From CAZOZP01 sp964584325 (GTDB lineage Bacteria > Bacteroidota > Ignavibacteria > Ignavibacteriales > Melioribacteraceae), in NCBI GenBank assembly GCA_964584325.1, contig CAZOZP010000041.1:1-32253 (forward strand): a stretch of 32,253 nt of DNA, in the 5' to 3' direction. Position 1 is the stretch's first letter; every line of letters starts with the position of its first letter. The position numbers and the translations under genes are program-made. Of this stretch, positions 8,938-16,755 are shown in pieces. The notes under the pieces were generated by a model. That model was not told the DNA's origin, did not search any database, and worked only from the letters and a program-made list of their open reading frames with translations.

Positions 8938-8982
8938 TTAGAGCAGATCTGAAAAATTAACTCAAAAAAAGACGGAGATAAA

Positions 8983-9108
8983 ATGAAAAAGGATCCCATT
9001 ACGCATCTTGATGAAGGAAGCAATTTTTTTCTGTATTTACTGTTAGGTCTGATTGGTATATCTATACTAATTATGATTTTCTATGTTGTTTATGCCTTGT
9101 TCACCTGA
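8983..9108 (+). CDS. 41-residue single-span membrane peptide
   Basis: An ATG at 8983 preceded by ACGGAGAT opens a 41-residue frame ending at TGA 9106-9108. The peptide has a charged N-terminus (MKKDPITHLDEGSN) and one hydrophobic segment at about 15-40. It sits directly between the candidate sigma54 promoter and the second OadG gene (7-nt gap), so it is probably the first gene of the operon. Small accessory subunits are known in Na+-pumping decarboxylases (for example MmdE of Veillonella), but I see no clear sequence similarity; a subunit role is only a suggestion. The good ribosome binding site and position argue that it is translated. Confidence 0.6.
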   Translation: MKKDPITHLDEGSNFFLYLLLGLIGISILIMIFYVVYALFT

Positions 9109-9115
9109 GATAAAA

Positions 9116-9457
9116 ATGACGGATCTAATACTAATAACAGCAGGGATAGCTTCGCTTACTTTTATTATTGCATTTCTGGTGGCATCAATGATTAAGCTTC
9201 TGATTTTTCTTATTAACACAATTAAGAAAAGAAAAGAAGAAATTGCTGATTTCAAAGAGCAGCTTGGAGTACTTCAAAATAAAGCAAAAAGCATGGATGA
9301 AGATGCTGAGATATTGGCAGCCATAGGTACTGCGTTGCATCTATACTTGAATGACACCGAACAGGAAGAAAAAACAATTCTGACAATTAAGAAAGTAATG
9401 CGCCCTTATTCACCCTGGAGTTCAAAAATCTATGGAATTAATCAGTTAAGGAAATGA
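9116..9457 (+). CDS. Second OadG-like subunit
   Basis: 113 residues from the ATG at 9116. An in-frame ATG at 9083 would overlap the preceding small gene by 26 nt and add an unlikely 11-residue extension. One membrane segment lies at about 4-32 (MTDLILITAGIASLTFIIAF), then a charged coiled segment and a tail reading TIKKVMRPYSPWSSKIYGI. The tail shares YSPWSSKIYGI exactly with the OadG-like subunit of the mmd operon, suggesting both dock to the same or closely related carboxyltransferase. It lacks the long N-terminal extension of the first copy. It ends 1 nt before the OadB-like gene, so translation is probably coupled. Confidence 0.8.
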   Translation: MTDLILITAGIASLTFIIAFLVASMIKLLIFLINTIKKRKEEIADFKEQLGVLQNKAKSMDEDAEILAAIGTALHLYLNDTEQEEKTILTIKKVMRPYSPWSSKIYGINQLRK

Positions 9458-9458
9458 A

Positions 9459-10676
9459 ATGGAATTAAAAAATATTTTGGACTTGTTTCAGGGAATATCT
9501 AGCTTTCTGAATTCTGACCCAATATTGGCTTTTACCAGATTGGCATTAATCTTTCTTGGTGTGCTTCTGGTTTATCTTGGAAAGAAAGGGATTTTGGAGC
9601 CATTGCTTATGATTCCGATGGGTATAGGAATGTCAGCAATTAACGCAGGCGTTTTATACTTACCCGGAGGGAATCAGGGGAATCTATTTTTGGATCCGCT
9701 TGTTGCTGATCCAAATGAATTAGTGAACATTATGCAAATTAATTTTCTTCAGCCAATTTATAATTATACGTTCAGCAATGGTCTGATTGCCTGCCTCGTG
9801 TTTATGGGTATCGGGGTTTTGCTTGATGTCAGTTTCCTTTTGGCACGGCCATATACAAGTATGTTTTTAGCGCTTTGTGCTGAACTAGGAACTTTTGCTA
9901 CATTACCCATAGCGCATGCGATGGGATTAAGTCTGAATGATTCTGCTTCTATTGCAATGGTGGGAGGTGCAGACGGACCAATGGTTCTGTTTACTTCGCT
10001 TGCATTGTCTAAGGATTTGTTTGTACCAATAACTGTGGTGGCTTATCTTTATTTAGGACTAACTTACGGTGGTTATCCGTACCTAATCAAGCTGCTTGTC
10101 CCAAAAAAGCTAAGAGGAATTAAACCTATTCAAAAGAAACCTTCCAGACAAGTTACTTCAGGAGAAAAAATTGCTTTTGCAGTTATTGCAAGTGTAGTTT
10201 TGTCGATTCTTTTTCCGGTAGCAGCTCCGCTTTTTATGTCTCTTTTTTTAGGTGTGGTTATTAGGGAATCGGGACTAAAACATCTCGTGGATTTTATCGG
10301 CGGACCGATGCTTTATGGGTCAACATTCTTTCTGGGTCTTTTGTTAGGAGTTCTGTGTGAAGCTCATACAATAACCAATCCGAAAATTTTGCTTCTGCTT
10401 GTTTTGGGAATATTGTCTTTACTTTTATCCGGCATAGGCGGAATTCTCGGAGGTTATGTAATGTATTTTATTACGGGTAAAAAATTTAATCCGGCAGTTG
10501 GAATTGCTGGAGTAAGCTGTGTTCCGACAACAGTAAAAGTAGTACAAAAATGTGTTACGGAAGTTAATCCGGATGCTATAATTCTACCCGAAGCGATTGG
10601 GGCAAACATTAGCGGTGTAATTACAAGTGCAATTATCACCGGAATATATATAACAATAATACCGACAATTTTATAA
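9459..10676 (+). CDS. Second, divergent OadB/MmdB-like Na+-pump beta subunit
   Basis: A 405-residue polytopic protein of the OadB family, clearly paralogous to the 388-residue MmdB of this window. GGADGPMVLF (169-178) replaces GGADGPTAIF, and NPAVGIAGVSCVPTTVKVVQ (from 344) replaces NPIIGCAGVSAVPASARVAQ. D172, Y198, N344, G348 and S353 fill the positions thought to bind Na+ and carboxybiotin, but the arginine (R345 in MmdB) is K360. Loops around 68-105 and 296-310 are also remodelled. No carboxyltransferase or biotin carrier accompanies it, so it either borrows those of the mmd operon, uses ones encoded elsewhere, or has another role. It leads directly into the exbB-exbD-tonB genes (25-nt gap). 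Confidence 0.88.
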   Translation: MELKNILDLFQGISSFLNSDPILAFTRLALIFLGVLLVYLGKKGILEPLLMIPMGIGMSAINAGVLYLPGGNQGNLFLDPLVADPNELVNIMQINFLQPIYNYTFSNGLIACLVFMGIGVLLDVSFLLARPYTSMFLALCAELGTFATLPIAHAMGLSLNDSASIAMVGGADGPMVLFTSLALSKDLFVPITVVAYLYLGLTYGGYPYLIKLLVPKKLRGIKPIQKKPSRQVTSGEKIAFAVIASVVLSILFPVAAPLFMSLFLGVVIRESGLKHLVDFIGGPMLYGSTFFLGLLLGVLCEAHTITNPKILLLLVLGILSLLLSGIGGILGGYVMYFITGKKFNPAVGIAGVSCVPTTVKVVQKCVTEVNPDAIILPEAIGANISGVITSAIITGIYITIIPTIL

Positions 10677-10701
10677 TCAAAATTCAATTGATGGAGGCCA
10701 A

Positions 10702-11505
10702 ATGAAATCTAACAAACTAAAAACAGCATTTTCCGGATTTGCGGGAATAGCGATACCGGTCTTAATTATAACAGCAATATTAATTTATTTTTTTGTATTG
10801 GGTAATCCTTCCAATTTTCAGGGAAACAATCCTATAAACCATCCGAAGGAAGGAAATTTCTTAGGAATAATTTATAAAGGGGGAATTATAGTTCCGATAC
10901 TTTTATCAATACTTATGATGGTAATTACATTTTCAATAGAGAGGTTAATTACAATAACTAAGGCAAAAGGAAAATCCAGCATTAACAACTTTATAGCAAA
11001 AGTTTATTCAAGAATTACAAACAATGATATAACCGGTGCAATTCAGGAATGCGACAATCAGCAGGGGTCTGTTGCTTCAGTGGTAAAAGCCGGATTATCA
11101 AAATACCGTGAAATGTCTGAGACGGATGACATAAATAAGGATCAGAAAGCCATGGCAATAAAACAAGAATTGGAAGAAGCAGCAGGCTTGGAAATCCCTG
11201 TTCTTGAACAAAACCTGGTAATTATTGCTACAATTGCTCCACTGGCTACATTGATAGGATTGCTCGGAACAGTTATCGGTATGATTAAAGCATTCTCAGC
11301 TATTGCTACTGCCGGTGCTCCTGATGCTGTTGCCTTGTCTAATGCGATCTCAGAGGCATTGATAAACACAGCTCTTGGAATCGGTTCTTCGGCTCTGGCA
11401 ATTATTGCCTATAATTATTTTACAACCAAAATTGATAAGATGACATTCAGCATAGATGAATCAAGTATTGCGATTATCCAGAATTTTTTGGCAAAACATA
11501 AATAA
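10702..11505 (+). CDS. exbB: ExbB/TolQ/MotA-family proton channel protein
   Basis: A 267-residue inner-membrane protein. Hydrophobic segments lie at about 14-34 and 55-75, followed by a cytoplasmic region and two further segments at about 168-195 and 220-240. The conserved NLVIIATIAPLATLIGLLGT and ALINTALGIGSSALAI stretches are those of MotA_ExbB domains. It would form the pentameric channel that, with ExbD, converts ion-motive force into TonB movement. GGAGG at 10693-10697 precedes the ATG. The extra N-terminal segment is usual in Bacteroidota ExbB. Which ion is used (H+ or Na+) cannot be told from sequence. Confidence 0.93.
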   Translation: MKSNKLKTAFSGFAGIAIPVLIITAILIYFFVLGNPSNFQGNNPINHPKEGNFLGIIYKGGIIVPILLSILMMVITFSIERLITITKAKGKSSINNFIAKVYSRITNNDITGAIQECDNQQGSVASVVKAGLSKYREMSETDDINKDQKAMAIKQELEEAAGLEIPVLEQNLVIIATIAPLATLIGLLGTVIGMIKAFSAIATAGAPDAVALSNAISEALINTALGIGSSALAIIAYNYFTTKIDKMTFSIDESSIAIIQNFLAKHK

Positions 11506-11528
11506 TTAACAATTAACCGGAAAAGAAA

Positions 11529-12131
11529 ATGCCGAAAGTAAAAGTACCAAGAAAAAGCACTACAATGGATATGACAGCAATGTGCGATGTTGCATTTCTG
11601 CTTCTTACATTCTTTATGCTGACAACTCAGTTTAAAACTGACGATTCAATTATTGTTGATACACCTTCGTCTATTTCAGATATAAAACTACCCGACACTG
11701 ACATAATGAATATTACCATTAATAAAGACGGAAAGATATTTTTCGGGATAGACAATAAAAATAACTCGAGAGAGGAATTGATTGACAGAATTTCTCGAAA
11801 ATTCGGTATTCAGTTTACTCCCTCTGAAAGAAAAGCTTTTGTTCTTACTTCAACTGTCGGAGTCCCGATTAGTCAGCTTAAAGGCTGGCTTGCTCTTGAC
11901 GAATACAGGAGAAATAACTATCAGCAGCCCGGTATTCCGGCAGACTCTGCTAATAATGAACTTGGAACTTGGATAATGCAGGGAAGACTTTCTAACCCCG
12001 GAATAAGGATTGCAATTAATGGTGACGGGGAATGTTCTTACAAAACTGTTAAGAATGTTATGAATACACTTCAGGAAAAAAATGTGAATAAATTCAATCT
12101 GATTACAGATCTTGAAGCAAATCCAAATTAA
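11529..12131 (+). CDS. exbD: ExbD/TolR-family protein, first copy
   Basis: 200 residues with a short cytoplasmic N-terminus, one membrane helix (about 20-38) and a periplasmic domain. The ion-coupling aspartate of the helix is D20 (TAMCDVAFLLLTFF). The periplasmic part holds a long insertion (about 100-160) typical of Bacteroidota ExbD, and a C-terminal IAINGDGECSYKTVKNVMNTL segment. It partners ExbB and the second ExbD in energising TonB. It lies between exbB (23-nt gap) and exbD2 (15-nt gap). Confidence 0.92.
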   Translation: MPKVKVPRKSTTMDMTAMCDVAFLLLTFFMLTTQFKTDDSIIVDTPSSISDIKLPDTDIMNITINKDGKIFFGIDNKNNSREELIDRISRKFGIQFTPSERKAFVLTSTVGVPISQLKGWLALDEYRRNNYQQPGIPADSANNELGTWIMQGRLSNPGIRIAINGDGECSYKTVKNVMNTLQEKNVNKFNLITDLEANPN

Positions 12132-12146
12132 CAATAGGAAATAAAA

Positions 12147-12671
12147 ATGGCTGAATTAGATACCTCAAAAGGCGGGAATAAAAAAGGCAGTAAACATAAA
12201 AGGAAAAAAGCATCAGTGCGTGTTGATCTTACCCCTATGGTGGATTTGGGCTTTCTTCTGGTTACCTTTTTTATGCTGACAACTACTTTCAGCAAGCCGC
12301 AGACAATGGAAATAAATCTCCCGGTTAAACCAAAACCTAATGAAATAGAACAAGTTAATCCAAATGCCGTAAAGGCATCAAAGGCCCTTACTGTTATTCT
12401 CGGGAAAGAAAATAAAATATTCTGGTATTCCGGAATACCTGAAGCAGGTGTTCTGCCTGAAGTAACAGATTATTCAAAAGACGGAATCAGAAGAATATTG
12501 TTAGAAAAGAATAAATCCGTAAAAGATTTGGTTGTTTTGATAAAGCCTACTGACGATTCAAATTACCGCAACATGGTTGATATGCTTGATGAGATGAATA
12601 TTACGGGTATTTCCAGATTTGCACTTGTTGATGCAATGCCGGCTGATCTGGATCTAATAAATAAACTGTAA
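12147..12671 (+). CDS. exbD: ExbD/TolR-family protein, second copy
   Basis: 174 residues, with a lysine/arginine-rich cytoplasmic N-terminus (about 1-25), a membrane helix (about 30-48) with the coupling aspartate D33 (TPMVDLGFLLVTFFMLTT) and a periplasmic domain. It differs from the first copy by its basic tail and shorter periplasmic region, so the channel is probably a heteromer, as proposed for other Bacteroidota Ton complexes. Spacing in the operon is tight (15 nt before, 18 nt after). Confidence 0.92.
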   Translation: MAELDTSKGGNKKGSKHKRKKASVRVDLTPMVDLGFLLVTFFMLTTTFSKPQTMEINLPVKPKPNEIEQVNPNAVKASKALTVILGKENKIFWYSGIPEAGVLPEVTDYSKDGIRRILLEKNKSVKDLVVLIKPTDDSNYRNMVDMLDEMNITGISRFALVDAMPADLDLINKL

Positions 12672-12689
12672 AATATCAGCGAAGGAAAT

Positions 12690-13502
12690 ATGAACATTTT
12701 AAATACTGCAGAAGTCGATATACTTGAAATAGTATTCGAAAAGAAAAATAAGGAATACGGTGCATTTCAACTAAGGAAAAAATATAAGTTCATTCTTTCT
12801 TTATCTCTGTGGTGCGCTATTCTTGCTTTTATTCTTATTACATCATCTCCGCTTATTTATGAATCCTTAAAAAAAAATAATGAAATGAAAATTGATAGAA
12901 GCAAAGTTATTCAAATAACAGAACTTGCTGAACCTCCTTCAATCGGCGAGAAAAAAGACCTTTCACAGATTGAGGCCGCACCGCCGCCGCTGAAATCGAC
13001 TATTAAGTTTATGCCGCCGGTGGTAAAACCTGATGAACAAGTAACAGACGAGTATATTCCTACTGTTGATGAATTAAAAGCTGTTGACCCGGGAACATCT
13101 ACACAGCAAGGAACAGAAGGCGGAGTTGACTATAGTCTCATTGAAGCAGTTGAAACCAAGGAAGAAGAAATTGTTGAAGAAAAGGAAGCTCCCTTTACAT
13201 TTGTTGAGGAAATGCCTGTTTTTCCGGGGGGACAAGAGGAACTCATGGGTTTTATCGTGAAAAATGTTCAATACCCGGAAGTTGCCAGGAAGGCCGGAAT
13301 TGAAGGAAGGGTTTATATCAGATTTGTAGTGGAAAAAGAAGGAACACCTACAAATTTCGAATTAGTGAAAGGTATAGGTGCCGGTTGTGATGAAGAGGCT
13401 GTTAGAGTATGTAAGCTGATGCCGAGATGGTTGCCGGGAAAACAAAACGGGAAATCAGTTAGAGTAAGTATAGTAATTCCATTTATTTTCAGATTGAAAT
13501 AG
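12690..13502 (+). CDS. tonB: TonB energy transducer
   Basis: 270 residues. The N-terminus carries the KNKEYGAFQLRKKY motif (19-32) characteristic of Bacteroidota TonB, then a membrane anchor (about 33-54), a short proline/glutamate-rich periplasmic linker (about 75-165) and a C-terminal TonB_C domain (about 173-270, FPGGQEELMGFIVKNVQYP through VSIVIPFIFRLK). It would span the periplasm to TonB-dependent outer-membrane receptors. No receptor gene is in the window, so the cargo is unknown. Its stop overlaps the next start (TAGTG at 13500-13504). Confidence 0.95.
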   Translation: MNILNTAEVDILEIVFEKKNKEYGAFQLRKKYKFILSLSLWCAILAFILITSSPLIYESLKKNNEMKIDRSKVIQITELAEPPSIGEKKDLSQIEAAPPPLKSTIKFMPPVVKPDEQVTDEYIPTVDELKAVDPGTSTQQGTEGGVDYSLIEAVETKEEEIVEEKEAPFTFVEEMPVFPGGQEELMGFIVKNVQYPEVARKAGIEGRVYIRFVVEKEGTPTNFELVKGIGAGCDEEAVRVCKLMPRWLPGKQNGKSVRVSIVIPFIFRLK

Positions 13503-13690
13503 TGAAAGATTTAGGATTGATATATGGTATTGTTTCTTCTCTGATATATATCGGGTTAGGCGGATTTCTGCTTGCCGGATATTTTCTCAGTGAGGAATAC
13601 AATACCATACTTGCCGGATTCGGATTATTAGTTTTAATTTATGGAATTTTCAGAATGTATAGGGGAATAAAAAAAGTTCTAAAAGACTGA
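13502..13690 (+). CDS. Small two-span membrane protein of the Ton operon
   Basis: 62 residues starting with GTG at 13502, sharing one base with the tonB stop codon (TAGTG), so translation is probably coupled by termination-reinitiation. Two hydrophobic segments (about 5-28 and 35-52) end in a basic tail (RMYRGIKKVLKD). Small membrane proteins at this place recur in Bacteroidota exb-tonB operons as far as I recall; the function is not known. The GTG start has no separate ribosome binding site. Confidence 0.75.
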   Translation: MKDLGLIYGIVSSLIYIGLGGFLLAGYFLSEEYNTILAGFGLLVLIYGIFRMYRGIKKVLKD

Positions 13691-13699
13691 AGGATTGTC

Positions 13700-14605
13700 A
13701 TGAGGATTCGTGTATTTCCAATTTTGTTTTGTCTTGTCTTAGTTTCTTGCGGGGAAACAAGTGAAATTGATACACCCGTTTCCGGAAGAATTAATATTAG
13801 CTGCGATGAAAGCCTTATGAATGTTTTTGAAAGTGAAACAGAAACATTTGAGAGCTTATATCCTGATGCGCATATAGAAGTTTCCTATAAACCTGAGGCA
13901 GAATTGTTCGTTGATTTAATTCAGGATAGTTCAAGATTAATTATTGCATCAAGAAAACTGAATAAATCTGAAGAGGAATATTTTCGGAAAATTGAAATTA
14001 TTCCTCATCAGATTAAAATCTGCTTAGATGCAGTTGCTTTAATAGTAAATAACACAAGTAATGATACAATGTTTACACTTTCCGAACTCAAAGAGATTCT
14101 TGAAGGGAAATCCGAAAATATAAACAGTGTTGGGCCTGCGAATATGCTTGTTGTTTTTGATAACCAATCATCAGGAATTGTTCGTTATATTGAAAACTAT
14201 TTCGGAATTAAACTCGGAAAAAACGTTTTTGCCGTAAAATCGAACCGGGAAGTGATAAACTATGTTACAAAAAATAAAAACACACTCGGGCTAATCGGAG
14301 TGAATTGGATTAGCGATAAAGATGATGAAAAAGTAAAGGGATTTCTAAAAAGCGTAAAAATTGTTGCACTAAATAATTCATTATTGGCCGGATCAGATGA
14401 TGAGTTTCAAAAACCATATCAAGCTTACATTGCAATAAAATCTTATCCGTTGGTAAGAGAATTTTACATAATCAGCCGAGAAGCACGTTCAGGTCTCGGT
14501 TCGGGCTTTACGGCATTTGCCGCAGGAGAAAAAGGACAAAGAATAATTCTTAAATCAGGTCTTGTACCCGCTACAATGCCGGTAAGACTTGTAGAAACAT
14601 ATTAG
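13700..14605 (+). CDS. PstS-like periplasmic-binding lipoprotein
   Basis: 301 residues with a lipoprotein signal ending in the lipobox LVSC (lipidated cysteine C17). The mature protein reads like the PstS-like binding-protein superfamily: GRINISCDESLMNVFESE resembles the N-terminal strand and helix, and DNQSSGIVRYIENYFGI and TKNKNTLGLIGVNWISD the later lobes. No PstA/B/C transporter genes are nearby, so phosphate uptake is unlikely. In Bacteroidota such a protein commonly follows tonB, and its role with the Ton complex is not established. GTG or ATG alternatives were not needed: the ATG at 13700 leaves 9 nt after the preceding stop. Confidence 0.8.
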   Translation: MRIRVFPILFCLVLVSCGETSEIDTPVSGRINISCDESLMNVFESETETFESLYPDAHIEVSYKPEAELFVDLIQDSSRLIIASRKLNKSEEEYFRKIEIIPHQIKICLDAVALIVNNTSNDTMFTLSELKEILEGKSENINSVGPANMLVVFDNQSSGIVRYIENYFGIKLGKNVFAVKSNREVINYVTKNKNTLGLIGVNWISDKDDEKVKGFLKSVKIVALNNSLLAGSDDEFQKPYQAYIAIKSYPLVREFYIISREARSGLGSGFTAFAAGEKGQRIILKSGLVPATMPVRLVETY

Positions 14606-14621
14606 TATAAGGAAAAACAAA

Positions 14622-16238
14622 ATGAAATTAAATATTTTCTTAGGATTAATAACTGCACTAATCATGTCAAATTCCATACAGGCTCAGTTAACAGAATTAG
14701 ATGCATTGGAAAAACAAATGCTTTCAAAGAAAAACTATTCAGCTCTGTTAGAATTTTTTGAATCAATACCATCTGAAAAAAAAAGTGCAAGAATAGATTA
14801 TTTTCTTGGCAAAGCGTACGTGCTTACCGGTAGTTACAAACAAGCTGAGAGATACTTTGATGAAGGACTTAAAAAAGATAAAAAATGTCCTCTTAATTAT
14901 ATCGGTAATGCATTACTGAAATTAAAGGAAGGGCAAACTGAAGCTGCTGAAAAACTATTTGAAACCGCAACGGATTATGCCGATAAAAATCTTAAAGAAA
15001 CTGCTTTAGAGATTGCTGATGCATTTGTTATAAGTAAATCACAAAATATGAACTACCCTTTATCTTTATTAAAATCAGTTGAAAAATCGAAATCAGATCC
15101 CGAGATAAATGTAAAGGCAGGTGAAATCAGTTTTGCGATTAATGATGCAAGTTCAGCCTCAATGTATTTCAGAAATGCGCTTAATTCAGATGAAAAGAAT
15201 ATTGAGGCTCTTATCGGTTTAGCGGTAATATATACTAAAGTAAGAAATTTTGAAGAGTCTGAATCCCTTTTGAAAAAAGCAAAAGAGATAGATAGTCTTT
15301 CGGCTGATGTTTATCTGGCATTTTCTGAGTATTATGCAGCTATCAGAAAATATGAACCTGCTCAATTGAATTATCAGAGATATATTGAACTGTCAGATAT
15401 AAATTCTGAAAAAATTTCAAGATATGCTGAATTGTTGTTTCTTGCACGCAGATACGAAAAAGCTGCCGAACAAGTAAATGAGCTTCGGAGTATGGGAGTC
15501 ATAAATGAACAATCTCAGCACATTCTCGCATTTTCATACAGACAGATGAATGATTGGGAAAATGGAATTCCGGCTTTCCAAACATATTTTGAAATAGCCG
15601 GCAGCGGAGGAGAAAATTCATCGGATTATGATAATTATGCTTATCTGTTGGCATTATCCGGACAAACAGAAACAGCTCTGCAATACTATATTAAGGCGAA
15701 TACTCTGAATACTACTGATTGTGAAATACTCGGCCATATAGCCGACACCTATTATAAACTAAAAACCTGGAATGAAGCAATAACAAATTACCTTAGAAAA
15801 CAGAAATGCGGAGGCAAACTTTCTATACGCGAATTGATGGATTTAGGAAGATCTCGATTGTATATTGGCGATTTTGTCAATGCAGATTCAGTATTTATTA
15901 AAATAACAGACTTAAAGCCGGATTTTGCCCCTGGTCATTTAATGAGAGCGAGAGCTAACTCTTCAATAGATTCTTCTTCGGAAAAAGGTTTGGCAAAAAT
16001 ACATTATGAAAAATTTATTAGTTTGCTGAAAGATGATACTGATATTAAAAAATTCAAAAATGAAGTGATCGAAGCCTGCTCATACCTTGGATTTTTTTAT
16101 TATTTGAAAAAGGACGATCCGGATTATTCATCAATCTGGAAAGAAAATTATGGAAAATATTGGAATAGAGTGCTGGAATTAGATTCTGAAAACTTCAAGG
16201 CTAAGGAGGCTATTAAAATATTGAAAAATATAAAGTAA
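14622..16238 (+). CDS. Exported TPR-repeat protein at the end of the Ton operon
   Basis: 538 residues with a signal peptide of about 21 residues, cut after IQA. The rest is a helical array of tetratricopeptide repeats, for example YFLGKAYVLTGSYKQAERYF (about 61-80), AKVYTK-type repeats around 195-260 and ILGHIADTYYKLKTWNEAI (about 370-390). It is most likely periplasmic or membrane-associated and probably a scaffold for the Ton complex or its partners. It follows the PstS-like lipoprotein after 16 nt and is the last gene that reads as part of the operon; no clear intrinsic terminator follows. Confidence 0.88.
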   Translation: MKLNIFLGLITALIMSNSIQAQLTELDALEKQMLSKKNYSALLEFFESIPSEKKSARIDYFLGKAYVLTGSYKQAERYFDEGLKKDKKCPLNYIGNALLKLKEGQTEAAEKLFETATDYADKNLKETALEIADAFVISKSQNMNYPLSLLKSVEKSKSDPEINVKAGEISFAINDASSASMYFRNALNSDEKNIEALIGLAVIYTKVRNFEESESLLKKAKEIDSLSADVYLAFSEYYAAIRKYEPAQLNYQRYIELSDINSEKISRYAELLFLARRYEKAAEQVNELRSMGVINEQSQHILAFSYRQMNDWENGIPAFQTYFEIAGSGGENSSDYDNYAYLLALSGQTETALQYYIKANTLNTTDCEILGHIADTYYKLKTWNEAITNYLRKQKCGGKLSIRELMDLGRSRLYIGDFVNADSVFIKITDLKPDFAPGHLMRARANSSIDSSSEKGLAKIHYEKFISLLKDDTDIKKFKNEVIEACSYLGFFYYLKKDDPDYSSIWKENYGKYWNRVLELDSENFKAKEAIKILKNIK

Positions 16239-16372
16239 AGATTTAATTATTTTTATAAAAAATATTTGGATGTCGTTAAAAAAAATCGTAAAATACGGCT
16301 TATTATGGAGCCAGAAACCAGTAAAAACGGGGCGAGTCCGAAAAGCCATACGAGTAGGGGAAAGGAGAAAAA
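16239..16372 (+). other. Leader with a locally GC-rich, foldable segment upstream of the DUF805 gene
   Basis: Between an AT-rich first half and the DUF805 ATG lies a segment (about 16287-16366) much richer in G and C than its surroundings. Visible pairings are the hairpin CGTA-AAA-TACG (16287-16297), GGCT (16297-16300) with AGCC (16309-16312), or instead GGCTT (16297-16301) with AAGCC (16343-16347), and TATGG (16304-16308) with CCATA (16346-16350). Some of these exclude one another. A strong ribosome binding site (AGGAG) precedes the ATG. It does not match any riboswitch consensus I can recall. Confidence 0.35.
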
Positions 16373-16732
16373 ATGAATTGGTACTTAAAAGCCTTAAAAC
16401 AATATGCCGATTTTAAAGGAAGGGCGAGAAGAAGAGAATATTGGTTCTTTGCCTTATTTAACGTTGTTTTTGCCATTGTAGCCGTAATTTTGGACCTGAT
16501 GCTTGATACTACAATATTAATTACATCTCTCTATATGTTGGGAATGATTATTCCCGGTTTGGCTGTTGCTGTAAGAAGACTTCATGATATCGGGAAAAGC
16601 GGTGCCTGGATTCTCATTTCCCTTGTTCCTCTTGTAGGAGGGATATGGTTGCTGATTCTTATGCTTACAGACAGTATCCCCGGCAAAAATCAATACGGCG
16701 AAAACCCTAAGGGAGTTAGTGCTATTGTTTAA
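16373..16732 (+). CDS. DUF805 family inner-membrane protein
   Basis: 119 residues with the three DUF805 signatures: FKGRARRREYWFFALFN near the N-terminus, AVRRLHDIGKSGAWIL in the middle and a NQYGENP tail. Three hydrophobic segments lie at about 26-45, 50-70 and 80-102. The family is widespread with no settled biochemical function. It has its own strong ribosome binding site and terminator, so it is probably a single-gene unit apart from the Ton operon upstream. Confidence 0.9.
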   Translation: MNWYLKALKQYADFKGRARRREYWFFALFNVVFAIVAVILDLMLDTTILITSLYMLGMIIPGLAVAVRRLHDIGKSGAWILISLVPLVGGIWLLILMLTDSIPGKNQYGENPKGVSAIV

Positions 16733-16755
16733 TTTATACCGTTTCCTATTAACTG

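Noticed and set aside
9083..9115. Longer start for the second OadG-like gene
   Set aside because: It would overlap the 41-residue gene and add a non-family extension; the ATG at 9116 directly precedes the membrane segment.
13700..14605. Annotation as phosphate-binding PstS
   Set aside because: No Pst transporter genes are nearby and no clear phosphate-binding signature is visible; only the fold family is claimed.
16247..16268. AT-only hairpin after the TPR gene
   Set aside because: ATTTTT/AAAAAT pairing has no GC content and no clear T-run beyond it; not supportable as a terminator.
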